64,000 bases of DNA. Source: Candidatus Latescibacterota bacterium (GTDB taxonomy: Bacteria; Krumholzibacteriota; Krumholzibacteriia; WVZY01). This document shows, piece after piece, positions 35,725-43,304 of the stretch; positions within the stretch are counted from its first letter, which is position 1, and each line of letters starts with the position of its first letter. A program made the position numbers and the translations under genes. Under the pieces are notes generated by a model. That model was not told the DNA's origin. It did no database searches and was given only the letters and a program-made list of their open reading frames with translations. The stretch lies in the NCBI GenBank assembly GCA_011772205.1, contig WVZY01000023.1:102261-166260 (forward strand), in the 5' to 3' direction.

Positions 35725-36897
35725 ATGAAATGGTGGAGATGTGTATGCATCGGTGTGATTTTTGCCACCGTCTCCTTCCCTTTGGTGCTGACGGATGTGA
35801 ACGCGGTTCCGGCATTCTCCCGCCGGTATAAAATCTCTTGCTCGACTTGCCATGCGCCGTTTCCCAAGCTGAATCCATACGGAGATGAATTTGCCGGAAA
35901 CGGATTCATTATTCCCGAAGAGGAAAAAGAGCGCGACTACGTGTCCGGTGGAGACAATCTTCTATGGTTGAACCGCCATTTTCCGATCGCGGTGCGTTTC
36001 GATGCGTTCGCCGTATACGAAGAGAATAAAACCGTTGAAAATGACCTTCAAACTCCTTGGGGACTAAAGTTGCTGTCCGGCGGGACGTTGTTCAAAAACA
36101 TCGGATACTACTTCTACTTCTATCTCTCCGAGAGGGGCGAAGTCGAGGGCATCGAGGATGCTTATATTCACTTCGATAACATAGTAAAGACAAGCTTGGA
36201 TATCATGGTCGGACAATTCCAGACTTCCGATCCCTTGATGAAACGGGAGCTGCGCCTTACTTTCGAAGACTATGAGATCTATCGAACAAGAATCGGGGAA
36301 TCCGAGACGAACCTCGCGTACGATAGAGGCGTAATGTTCGTTTACGGTATCGACCAGACGGGAACCGACTTGATCGCAGCCGTAGTGAATGGCAACGGGA
36401 AAGAGGAGGCCGGTGACGACCGGAAATTCGACAACGACAAATATAAAAACGGCCTCCTGCGGATCAGCCAGGCGGTAGGGGATGTGCTGAGCATCGGTGG
36501 ATACGCGTATTACGGAAAAGAAGCGCTCGGAAGCAGGAAAAACGAAATCATTTACTTTGGCCCGGATCTCAATATTTCCATCGGTCCCATCGAGATCACC
36601 GGCCAATACCTCCTGCGCAAAGATACCAATCCAACATTTGTCCAGAATCCAAGCGACATCGAAACACACGGTATCGTCGGAGAGATCATTCTCGCGCCAC
36701 AATTGGACAGATCGCGGTATTATTTTACAGCCCTATACAACCGAATTGATTCCGACTTGAACGCTTTCGATTACGAGACGGCAACCATGAGCACAACCTA
36801 CCTGGTGGCCCGCAATCTGCGGCTGCTTGCTGAATTCACGTACAATCTCGAAGACGAGCTGAGTCGTGTGGTCGTTGGATTATTGAGCGCGTTCTAG
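35725..36897 (+). CDS. Outer-membrane porin-like protein with N-terminal CxxCH haem site
   Basis: 390 aa. The signal peptide ends near residue 28. Shortly after it comes a single haem-c motif, C39-x2-C42-H43 (YKISCSTCHAPFPKLN), then PYGDEFAGNGF. The remainder alternates polar and aromatic/aliphatic residues in strand-like runs and ends in a Phe, as expected for an outer-membrane beta-barrel. AGGAGG lies before the ATG. Fusion of haem c to a porin recalls porin-cytochrome conduits of extracellular electron transfer, but here the haem is on the barrel protein itself. It sits 16 bases behind the pentaheme cytochrome. An independent function, such as a haem-sensing porin, cannot be excluded. Confidence 0.8.
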   Translation: MKWWRCVCIGVIFATVSFPLVLTDVNAVPAFSRRYKISCSTCHAPFPKLNPYGDEFAGNGFIIPEEEKERDYVSGGDNLLWLNRHFPIAVRFDAFAVYEENKTVENDLQTPWGLKLLSGGTLFKNIGYYFYFYLSERGEVEGIEDAYIHFDNIVKTSLDIMVGQFQTSDPLMKRELRLTFEDYEIYRTRIGESETNLAYDRGVMFVYGIDQTGTDLIAAVVNGNGKEEAGDDRKFDNDKYKNGLLRISQAVGDVLSIGGYAYYGKEALGSRKNEIIYFGPDLNISIGPIEITGQYLLRKDTNPTFVQNPSDIETHGIVGEIILAPQLDRSRYYFTALYNRIDSDLNAFDYETATMSTTYLVARNLRLLAEFTYNLEDELSRVVVGLLSAF

Positions 36898-36913
36898 ATT
36901 TGTTACGTGCGTT

Positions 36914-36976
36914 GAGCCCGGCCAGCGCCCGATTTGTGCGCTATCTCAAGATCAGTAGATCGGGCGCCGCCGGCTC
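36914..36976. repeat. Long GC-rich hairpin after the porin gene
   Basis: GCGCCCGAT (36925-36933) pairs perfectly with ATCGGGCGC (36959-36967). The stem extends outward through GGC/GCC and GAGCC/GGCTC with small bulges, about 17 bp in total, with a 25-base loop. There is only a weak T-run after it. It lies between the convergent porin and secreted-protein genes, so it may end both transcripts. Confidence 0.65.
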
Positions 36977-36986
36977 GTATTTCAAT

Positions 36987-37998
36987 TCATACTTCAGTGC
37001 GCCTGACGTCGTTTCTCCCTGCGTCGATGCGCTCGGCGATCACCTTACCCATTCTTACCGCCGAGGCAATCGTAGCGGACAACATGGCTATGGAGGCAGC
37101 CGCAAGGCAGAGGTGTTGAGGAATTGCGCTTGGGCGGAAGGATGCTGCGGCGATGCCTCCACGAGCCAGTTGTCGAGATCGTTAGGCCCTCCATATCTTT
37201 TTCGTATACATTGAGGAGCGACTGGCTGCTGGCACCCGTTTCACCTGTGTAGCAGGCGTTTCTGTCGTCTTCGACAGCGTAGCTGCAATTCGCCGCTCTC
37301 TCGTATTTGGCATTTTGGCCGGTTCCCTCTCCATTTCCCTGTCTAAGCCGTTCAACCGTGATCGCGTTGAGGCCCCCAGCGAATTGGACAAGTCCTGCGC
37401 CCGAATATGTGATCGCGTCGATCGCTCGCCAGCCGCTCCCGTGGACTACATGACAGTTATTTCCCACGGGATTGCACGGATCTTCGAGTGAAATTGCATG
37501 CATAGCGTGAGCGGTGTTGCCGGCGGCATCTCGCACTGCAGTTGACAGCGTCATGTGCCCGTCCAAATGGAGCAGCGTGTTCAAAACCAACTCGCAGGGA
37601 GCTTGGGCATTTTCCATTCCTACATCGATCACAGCAATCCGCAGCCGCACGCCGGCAACACCAAGGCTATTGCTAGCCGAATCACCGAGCCTTGCCGCGC
37701 TCATTACCACACCGCCAAACACCGCTAATATGGCAAGTGGATTTGGCGTAGTGGTTTCAGGACCGGCAACCTGGAGAATCTCATCTCTCGAATTCGCGCT
37801 GCAAAGCCCAGATACGTTGCATATCTTCGCCGCAAAATGAGATTTATCGGTGGGTCTGAAATTGAATAATGGGAGTTGTGTTTGCTGTTCTGCAACTCCC
37901 GCTGGAGTCGTCATCTTCCCTGACTGAGCTACCGAGGGAAAAAAAATGGCGAAAAGAGAAGAAACAATAAGGAAAAAAACAGAAGCTCCGTGTCTCAT
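36987..37998 (-). pseudogene. Secreted protein of unknown function with two frameshifts
   Basis: The start is ATG 37998 with GGGAGAAG upstream, followed by a signal peptide (MRHGASVFFLIVSS then a hydrophobic run to VAQSG). The main frame runs to about 37180 (LLNVYEKDMEG). It then turns into a poor tail that ends at 37045. One inserted base near GGGCCT (about 37184-37186) restores a coding-like segment, PNDLDNWLVEAS and on to QFLNTSA. A second inserted base near GCCTTGCGG (about 37103) gives an Ala-rich helix and ends in a TGA at 36987-36989. So the natural protein was probably about 335 residues, with two single-base losses. It has several Cys and a Gly/Ala-rich middle. I know no family for it. 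Confidence 0.6.
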
Positions 37999-38204
37999 AG
38001 GAAATCTTCTCCCAAGGTGCAAATTTTTGAGACCGTAGACTTCTGTCGATTTAGATGTACCTTCTAATGAGCCAACGGCGGATCAAAGCAAGAATCATGC
38101 GAGGAACTCATGCCAAACCCTTTTTCTCGGGAGCAGAGAACCACCGGCCCCCACTGGGTCCCCTTTACCAGCGAAGAGACTCCCACGGTACGCTAATTAC
38201 GGAC

Positions 38205-38233
38205 TTGACCGGGCACAACCACGTGTTTATAAT
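38205..38233 (+). promoter_or_regulatory. Sigma70-type promoter of the nickel transporter operon
   Basis: TTGACC, a 17-base spacer, and a perfect TATAAT (38228-38233). Transcription should start around 38240, inside the palindrome listed next. The rest of the 340-base gap before nikL holds no gene. Confidence 0.85.
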
Positions 38234-38237
38234 AGCA

Positions 38238-38266
38238 GTGTTACGAAAATTATTATCGTAATATTT
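38238..38266 (+). promoter_or_regulatory. NikR-like operator overlapping the transcription start
   Basis: GTGTTACGA (38238-38246) and TCGTAATAT (38256-38264) form an inverted repeat with seven of nine positions matching. The left arm equals the GTGTTAC half-site described for NikR in some bacteria. The spacing between half-sites (13) is a little shorter than the published range. NikR is encoded in the same operon. Confidence 0.6.
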
Positions 38267-38337
38267 GAATTATAGGCGATACGGAGAACGTAATAGGGCT
38301 GTTCTGGGACAATAAATTTCCAGATGGGAGCAAAATC

Positions 38338-38772
38338 GTGAGGCCGGTTGCAATATGTTTTTTTCTTTTAGTCGCTTTCATTTTTGAGCCGGTATTCGGA
38401 CATGGCTTGAAGTATACAGTCGCTCGAGGAGATGCATTCGTAGTCGAGATATACTGGGGGAACAATACCAAGTTTTCCAATGAAAATTACGAAATCTACC
38501 GTCCGGGCGAGGAAGCCCCCTTTCAGGTCGGCCGAACCAATGCAGACGGCAGGGTGATCTTCGTCCCCGACAGCAGTGGAACCTGGCGCCTCAGGGCATT
38601 CTCCGACGATGGACACGGCGTTGACATCTCTTTGGAAGTTGGCGAAAACAACATTCTAATCGAGCCCGGCAAGCCCGCGTTCGAACGGTACTCACGGTTT
38701 ATTTTCGGCGTTGCCGTTATTTTTGGGCTCTTCGGAATGTTCAGCCTCTTCTATCGAAAAAGAAGATCATAA
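38338..38772 (+). CDS. NikK/NikL-like extracytoplasmic component of a nickel ECF transporter
   Basis: 144 aa with a GTG start preceded by GGGAG. A signal peptide ends in VFG, so the mature protein would begin with His-Gly. The middle is a beta-sandwich resembling DUF4198-type domains (EIYRPGEEAPFQVGRTNADGRVIFVPD), and one C-terminal membrane helix (about residues 115-135) with a basic tail anchors it. Such extra small components accompany NikMQO transporters and are thought to help metal capture. It is the first gene of the operon, 88 bases before cbiM/nikM. Confidence 0.75.
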   Translation: MRPVAICFFLLVAFIFEPVFGHGLKYTVARGDAFVVEIYWGNNTKFSNENYEIYRPGEEAPFQVGRTNADGRVIFVPDSSGTWRLRAFSDDGHGVDISLEVGENNILIEPGKPAFERYSRFIFGVAVIFGLFGMFSLFYRKRRS

Positions 38773-38860
38773 AAGACCTTGTCGATTCCTATGTTGCTGG
38801 TAAACGATCGCCGCGCTTCCCTCCGAGCCTCACTTCCCAGCAACGGAACAGGAGACCACG

Positions 38861-39508
38861 ATGCACATCCCGGACGGCTTCATCGCCCCAAAGATGTACA
38901 TTCCCGCGTATGCGGCCGCCGCCGGTTTTTGGGCTTATGGTATCAAGCGCGTCAAGGAAAAGCTGGATGAGGAGGCAATACCCTATCTCGCTGTCCTGAC
39001 CGCGTTGGCATTCGTCCTCATGATGGTGGCGATCCCACTCCCCGGAGGCACAACCGTTCATGCCGCCGGGATCGCTCTGCTCGCAATCCTTTTCGGCGTC
39101 TGGACTTCTTTTATATCCATATCCATGGTGCTCCTGCTTCAATCCGTCATGTTTGGTGAAGGTGGGATAACATCCCTCCCCATCAACGCCCTGGCTATGG
39201 GACTCATTGGGAGCGCCGTTGCGTATTATGTTTTCAGGGCTCTGCAAGGAATCCCCAAGAAAATCGCTTTATTCGCAGCGGGGTGGTTTTCCATCAATGT
39301 AGCGGCTTTCATAGCAGCGCTTGCATTGGGGGCTCAGCCGGCGATCGCCCACTCCACGGACGGGTCCCCCTTGTTTTTCCCATTCGGTTTTCACATCACC
39401 TTACCGGCCGTAATGGTTCCTCATATGCTGATCGGTATTGGCGAAGGTGTCTTGACCGTTCTCGTCTATCAATTCGTCGCGAAACAAAAGCAAAAAGGGG
39501 AAGCATGA
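38861..39508 (+). CDS. nikM: CbiM/NikM substrate-specific ECF component
   Basis: 215 aa, about six or seven membrane helices. The N-terminal MHIPDGF is the hallmark of CbiM/NikM, in which the amino terminus and His2 bind the metal. It gives selectivity to the Ni/Co ECF transporter. AGGAG lies before the ATG. Its stop overlaps the next gene's start. The neighbouring nikR suggests nickel, not cobalt. Confidence 0.93.
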   Translation: MHIPDGFIAPKMYIPAYAAAAGFWAYGIKRVKEKLDEEAIPYLAVLTALAFVLMMVAIPLPGGTTVHAAGIALLAILFGVWTSFISISMVLLLQSVMFGEGGITSLPINALAMGLIGSAVAYYVFRALQGIPKKIALFAAGWFSINVAAFIAALALGAQPAIAHSTDGSPLFFPFGFHITLPAVMVPHMLIGIGEGVLTVLVYQFVAKQKQKGEA

Positions 39509-40056
39509 GGGATAAGATCATATTCATTCTTTATTTCGGCTCGGTGGTTTCAATAACTTATATCCATAACATCGGATTTCTTTTAGCCGGATTGGGAGTT
39601 GTGGCTCTCATTTCCCAGAAGAGCCTTCCGCGAATTGCAAAAAAAGCAGCCATTGCTATCGCATTCTTCAATTTCATCGTAACGATCTCGTACTGCACCC
39701 TTTCTGTCATCAAAGGAAATTTCTCGATACACTATATCGCGTTGATCAATCTAAGAGTCTTCTTGCTAACCTCACTGACCTTCCTGGTTGCCGGCCGCAT
39801 CAATCCATTCAAGGCGCTGGGCCTCTCCCGTTCGATTCTGTATCTGCTCACTCTCGCATACAGCCAGGTTTTGACCATGCAGCGCTTATTCGACGAGTTT
39901 CGGCAAGCCAGAAGGAGCCGGTCGATAGCACGTCTATCCATGAGGGACATGTATCGACACGGTGCTTCAACCGGAGCATTCTTGCTGCGCAAATCGATCA
40001 ACGATGCTACAGAAATCTCCCAAGCGATGAGATCCCGGGGGTTCTTCAATGATTAA
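39505..40056 (+). CDS. nikQ: CbiQ/NikQ transmembrane ECF component
   Basis: 183 aa from the ATG at 39505 that overlaps the nikM stop (ATGA). The frame is open further upstream inside nikM, but translation there has no meaning. About four or five helices, then the two coupling-helix Ala-Arg-Gly-type motifs (FRQARRSRS, AMRSRGF) that bind the ATPase. It is shorter than usual CbiQ (about 225-260 aa). It couples NikM to NikO. Confidence 0.88.
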   Translation: MRDKIIFILYFGSVVSITYIHNIGFLLAGLGVVALISQKSLPRIAKKAAIAIAFFNFIVTISYCTLSVIKGNFSIHYIALINLRVFLLTSLTFLVAGRINPFKALGLSRSILYLLTLAYSQVLTMQRLFDEFRQARRSRSIARLSMRDMYRHGASTGAFLLRKSINDATEISQAMRSRGFFND

Positions 40057-40825
40057 GGTAGAAGAATTGAGCCACATCTACAACGGCAGCGAGCACGTAT
40101 TGAGGGATCTATCATTCGAAATCCATAGAGGAGAGAAAGTCGTATTGCTGGGTGCCAACGGCAGCGGGAAGACAACGCTTCTAAAAATCCTGAACGGGCT
40201 CGTCTTCCCTATAAAAGGACGATGTTATTACCAGCACCAACGAATAACCAAGAGCTCGCTGAAAGAGAAAGCATTCAATCGTAAATTCAGGAAGGAAGTA
40301 GTACTGCTGTTTCAAAATCCCGAAGCTATGATTTTCAATCCCACAGTATACGATGAAATTGCCTTCGGCCCCCGCCAGCTAGGCGCAAACGGTATCGATA
40401 AGACGGTGAGGCATTGGGCAGAGACTCTTGGATTATCTCGCTACCTGGATCGCCCCCCATTCGAATTGAGTAGCGGTGAAAAACAAAAAGTGTGTCTCGC
40501 GTCGCTCCTCACCCTTGAGCCAGAGGTCTTGCTGATGGATGAGCCAACATCCAAGCTCGACCCTCGGAGCACCGGCTGGCTCGTCGACTTCCTGCAAGAT
40601 CTCGAGGTGACAACCCTTGTAACGACACACAATCTTACACTCGCTTCCGAATTGGGTGAACGCACGATGGTGCTGTCGGAAAACCATGAATTGATCTACG
40701 ACGGTGAGATCGATGCACTGCTTGAAGATCGAGAGAAGCTGATGGAAGCGAACCTGCTGCACACTCACAGGCATAAACACGGAGAACTCGAGCACGGACA
40801 TTTTCATACGCACGATTGGGAGTGA
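40049..40825 (+). CDS. nikO: CbiO/NikO ATPase with His-rich C-terminal tail
   Basis: 258 aa. Walker A is GANGSGKTT (35-43), the Q-loop is LFQNPE, the signature is LSSGEKQK, and Walker B is VLLMDEPT with the H-loop TTHN. It overlaps nikQ by 8 bases. The last 25 or so residues contain eight His in alternating patterns with Glu/Gly, absent from the ABC core and probably a cytosolic nickel buffer or sensor. It drives metal uptake through NikMQ. Confidence 0.95.
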   Translation: MIKVEELSHIYNGSEHVLRDLSFEIHRGEKVVLLGANGSGKTTLLKILNGLVFPIKGRCYYQHQRITKSSLKEKAFNRKFRKEVVLLFQNPEAMIFNPTVYDEIAFGPRQLGANGIDKTVRHWAETLGLSRYLDRPPFELSSGEKQKVCLASLLTLEPEVLLMDEPTSKLDPRSTGWLVDFLQDLEVTTLVTTHNLTLASELGERTMVLSENHELIYDGEIDALLEDREKLMEANLLHTHRHKHGELEHGHFHTHDWE

Positions 40826-40829
40826 GGAG

Positions 40830-41252
40830 ATGGCCAAGAAAGAAAACACGATACGCTTCAGTGTATCCCTCTCGGAAAAGCTGCTGAAAGAGATGGACAG
40901 GCGCGTGGTGAATAAAGGCTATTCGTCTCGATCAGAATTCATCCGCGATCTGATAAGAGAGAAGATCGTCGAAGACAAATGGCAGACTACCAAGGAAGAA
41001 GTAGTGGGCATTTTGTCGATCAGCTACGACCATCACCAGCGAGATCTTACCGAGAGAATCATGCATGCCCAGCATAGCCGCTACGTGAACATCTTGTGCA
41101 GCACCCACGTTCATCTCGATCACAACAACTGTCTCGAAACGATTATCATGAAGGGGAGCCCGCCGGAGATCGAAAAAATCAGTATCGAGATTTCCGGTAT
41201 CCGTGGTGTCAAATTCGCCAAATTGACCAGAGCCTCAAAGGTCGAGTCTTGA
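40830..41252 (+). CDS. nikR: Nickel-responsive regulator NikR
   Basis: 140 aa. An N-terminal ribbon-helix-helix ([19 protein letters not shown], then [12 protein letters not shown]) binds DNA, and a C-terminal ACT-like domain binds Ni2+. The four high-affinity ligands of E. coli NikR (His76, His87, His89, Cys95) are matched in spacing by H82, H93, H95 and C101. With nickel bound it represses transport genes. The palindrome at 38238-38264 over the operon's own start site is the likely target. It lies four bases behind nikO. Confidence 0.96.
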   Translation: MAKKENTIRFSVSLSEKLLKEMDRRVVNKGYSSRSEFIRDLIREKIVEDKWQTTKEEVVGILSISYDHHQRDLTERIMHAQHSRYVNILCSTHVHLDHNNCLETIIMKGSPPEIEKISIEISGIRGVKFAKLTRASKVES

Positions 41253-41482
41253 TTTACAAACATCGGGCTTCTGCACAAAATCCAGACTCCCTTCCCTATC
41301 CCCACACAGCCTTGAAACCGAAGTTGGAACGAAGGTCCCCCATCCGGATGCCTGTCCTCTCCCGCTCTCTTTAACACGCCAAAAGAACCCCGGTAGGTCG
41401 CGTGACTACGAACCAAGCGTTGTTCTCTTTGCTCTTAACTCCTTGTCGTATAAAGAAATAAGAATTTTTTAAAAAAATTCAT

Positions 41483-41548
41483 CTGTATTACTTGACATAT
41501 ACACCAATACAGTCTATATTCTCGATAGTACCGTATTACACATGTAAT
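41483..41548 (+). promoter_or_regulatory. Promoter with two palindromes for the GntR/ABC operon
   Basis: TTGACA (41492-41497), 17-base spacer, TATATT (41515-41520). CTGTATT (41483-41489) and AATACAG (41506-41512) form an inverted repeat that encloses the -35. A second palindrome, ATTAC-ACAT-GTAAT, lies at 41535-41548, downstream of the start site. These resemble TGTATTA/TAATACA sites of YtrA-type GntR regulators. The gap 41253-41610 holds no gene. Confidence 0.75.
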
Positions 41549-41610
41549 TCACTTGAATGTCGTGAGGGACCGGGGCCACGGACCGGCCCAGACAGCAAGG
41601 GAGGTCGAAA

Positions 41611-41994
41611 ATGAGAAAACACACATCATTCATACTCGCAGCAGTCCTATTGATAGTGTGGTTCCAGCCGGGCATGACATCTGTGCTCGATACTCCGGAT
41701 CATCCGGAACGAAGCACGCGCTGTCTGGAGATCGGTTTTCGGATCAATATCGAACCATACCACGCATCGTGGAGCGGGTTCCTTTCGATTGATGAAAAAA
41801 ACTCCCTTGCATTGGAACAAAATGGTGAGACCGTCCGGGCTACCCAAATCAAATTCACCGGCCGCAATTCACCCGTAATAAGCTTCGCGCGCAGGGGAGA
41901 AGCACTCGCTCGCGCGGTCACACGGGCGGCTCTTGCTTTGATCAAACACTGGCTAAAAACACGTTTTTGGTTTCTCGAGACAATTCGAGGGTAA
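41611..41994 (+). CDS. Small exported protein of unknown function
   Basis: 127 aa with an N-terminal signal peptide or anchor (MRKHTSFILAAVLLIVWF). The rest has no domain I recognise. It includes one Cys and an Arg/Ala-rich C-terminal helix (ARAVTRAALALIKHWLK). GGGAGG lies before the ATG. It is the leading gene of the operon with the GntR regulator 6 bases downstream and an ABC exporter after that, so it may sense or be handled by that system. Confidence 0.65.
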   Translation: MRKHTSFILAAVLLIVWFQPGMTSVLDTPDHPERSTRCLEIGFRINIEPYHASWSGFLSIDEKNSLALEQNGETVRATQIKFTGRNSPVISFARRGEALARAVTRAALALIKHWLKTRFWFLETIRG

Positions 41995-42000
41995 ATAAAA

Positions 42001-42411
42001 ATGCTGATCATCGTCGATCCTCATAGCGGCGTGCCCGTCTACCGGCAGCTGATGGACCAAATCAAATTTCACATCACCACCGGTCTGTTGAAGCCCGGAG
42101 ACGAGTTACCGTCCACGCGAACCCTCTCATCGGAACTCGGGGTCAACCCGATGACGATCAGCAAAGCGTACAGTTTTCTCGAAAGAGAAGACGTCGTTGA
42201 AAGACGCCCAGGGCGTCCACTGGTTGTAAAATCACTCCCAGGGGAAACGATCAAGGATAAAAAAATGGATCAGCTCAAAGAGAGTCTCTCATCAACCGTC
42301 ACAATGGTGAAACAGCTCGGCATCGAATACGAGGAAGCGTTGAAAACATTTCGTGAACTGCTGGAGGATAAATCAGATGCTACGGCGCATTATAAGGAGG
42401 ATGACAAGTAA
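42001..42411 (+). CDS. GntR-family regulator, YtrA subfamily
   Basis: 136 aa. The winged-helix DNA-binding domain spans 1-75 (VYRQLMDQIKFHITTGLLKPGDELPSTRTLSSELGVNPMT is the classic pattern, here cited only by its ends), and a short C-terminal helical tail of about 50 residues replaces the large effector domain of other GntR groups. That is the YtrA type, which is nearly always next to ABC exporter genes and controls them. Palindromes at 41483-41548 are the likely operators. The stop shares one base with the ATG of the ABC ATPase. Confidence 0.93.
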   Translation: MLIIVDPHSGVPVYRQLMDQIKFHITTGLLKPGDELPSTRTLSSELGVNPMTISKAYSFLEREDVVERRPGRPLVVKSLPGETIKDKKMDQLKESLSSTVTMVKQLGIEYEEALKTFRELLEDKSDATAHYKEDDK

Positions 42412-43304
42412 TGAACATCGTCGAATTCCAAAACATCCACCGTGCTTATAAACGCGGCGTCGATGTGCTTCGCGGAGTGAGCTTTTCGATCGAACCAGGA
42501 GAGGTCGTCGGACTTCTCGGCAAAAACGGTGCTGGTAAAACCACGCTGATTCGGATTGCCATGGGAATGATCGAAGCCCAACAGGGTGGCGCAAGGCTCT
42601 TCGGCTTGGATCCACGCGAGAAGCCGTTGGAGGTAAAACAGCGTGTTGGATACGTTTCTGAAGACCAAATCCTACCCAATTTTCTCAGAGTGGAAGAGGT
42701 CATACAGCTGCACCGCGGGTTGTTCCCAAACTGGGACCTACAATTGGAAAAAGAGATCAGCGACCGCTTCTCGATCTCACGGCGGGCGAAGATCAAAACA
42801 TTGAGCAAGGGGCAGGCGCGCCAAGTGGCGCTCCTGTGCGCGGTATGCCACCGGCCGGAGCTTCTTCTTCTCGATGAGCCCGCCGGCGGCCTGGATCCCG
42901 CCGCACGCCGCGAGTTTTTAGAAACAGCCATCCAGATGTTGAACGAAACGGGCACGACGATTCTCTTTTCATCTCATTATATGTCCGATGTCGAACGCCT
43001 TGCCGCGCGGGTAGTGATGATCCACGAAGGCCAGGTGTTGATCGACAGCGAGCTCGACGATCTGCGCGAAGGTTATTCGCTGGCGCTGGTACCCCATGGG
43101 CCCAACGCCGCTCGGGCGGGACTGATAGAACTCGAACAATGTGTGGGGGTGCGCCAACGCTCCGATGCCATGCATGCGATCTTCAAACTCGATCCCGAGC
43201 AGTCACAAGCGCTTCTGGAGCGCAAGCTGGGCATCACCGGCACCCGCTGCACCAGCATCGCCCTCGAGGAGATGTTCATCGAACTGGCGGGAGGACAGTC
43301 ATGA
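42411..43304 (+). CDS. ABC transporter ATP-binding protein
   Basis: 297 aa. Walker A is GKNGAGKTT (about 37-45), and Walker B is LLLLDEPAGG followed by the D-loop. The signature reads LSKGQ in place of LSGGQ, a variant seen in several exporter ATPases of this kind. The last 80 residues form an accessory domain. It matches the YtrB/CcmA-like group that pairs with large permeases. It overlaps both neighbours by one to four bases, so translation is coupled in the GntR-ABC operon. Confidence 0.94.
   Translation: MNIVEFQNIHRAYKRGVDVLRGVSFSIEPGEVVGLLGKNGAGKTTLIRIAMGMIEAQQGGARLFGLDPREKPLEVKQRVGYVSEDQILPNFLRVEEVIQLHRGLFPNWDLQLEKEISDRFSISRRAKIKTLSKGQARQVALLCAVCHRPELLLLDEPAGGLDPAARREFLETAIQMLNETGTTILFSSHYMSDVERLAARVVMIHEGQVLIDSELDDLREGYSLALVPHGPNAARAGLIELEQCVGVRQRSDAMHAIFKLDPEQSQALLERKLGITGTRCTSIALEEMFIELAGGQS

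Noticed and set aside
38240..38340. Cobalamin or NiCo riboswitch before the CbiM-type transporter
   Set aside because: The leader is only about 100 bases and lacks the conserved blocks. A NikR-type palindrome and nikR in the operon explain the control better.
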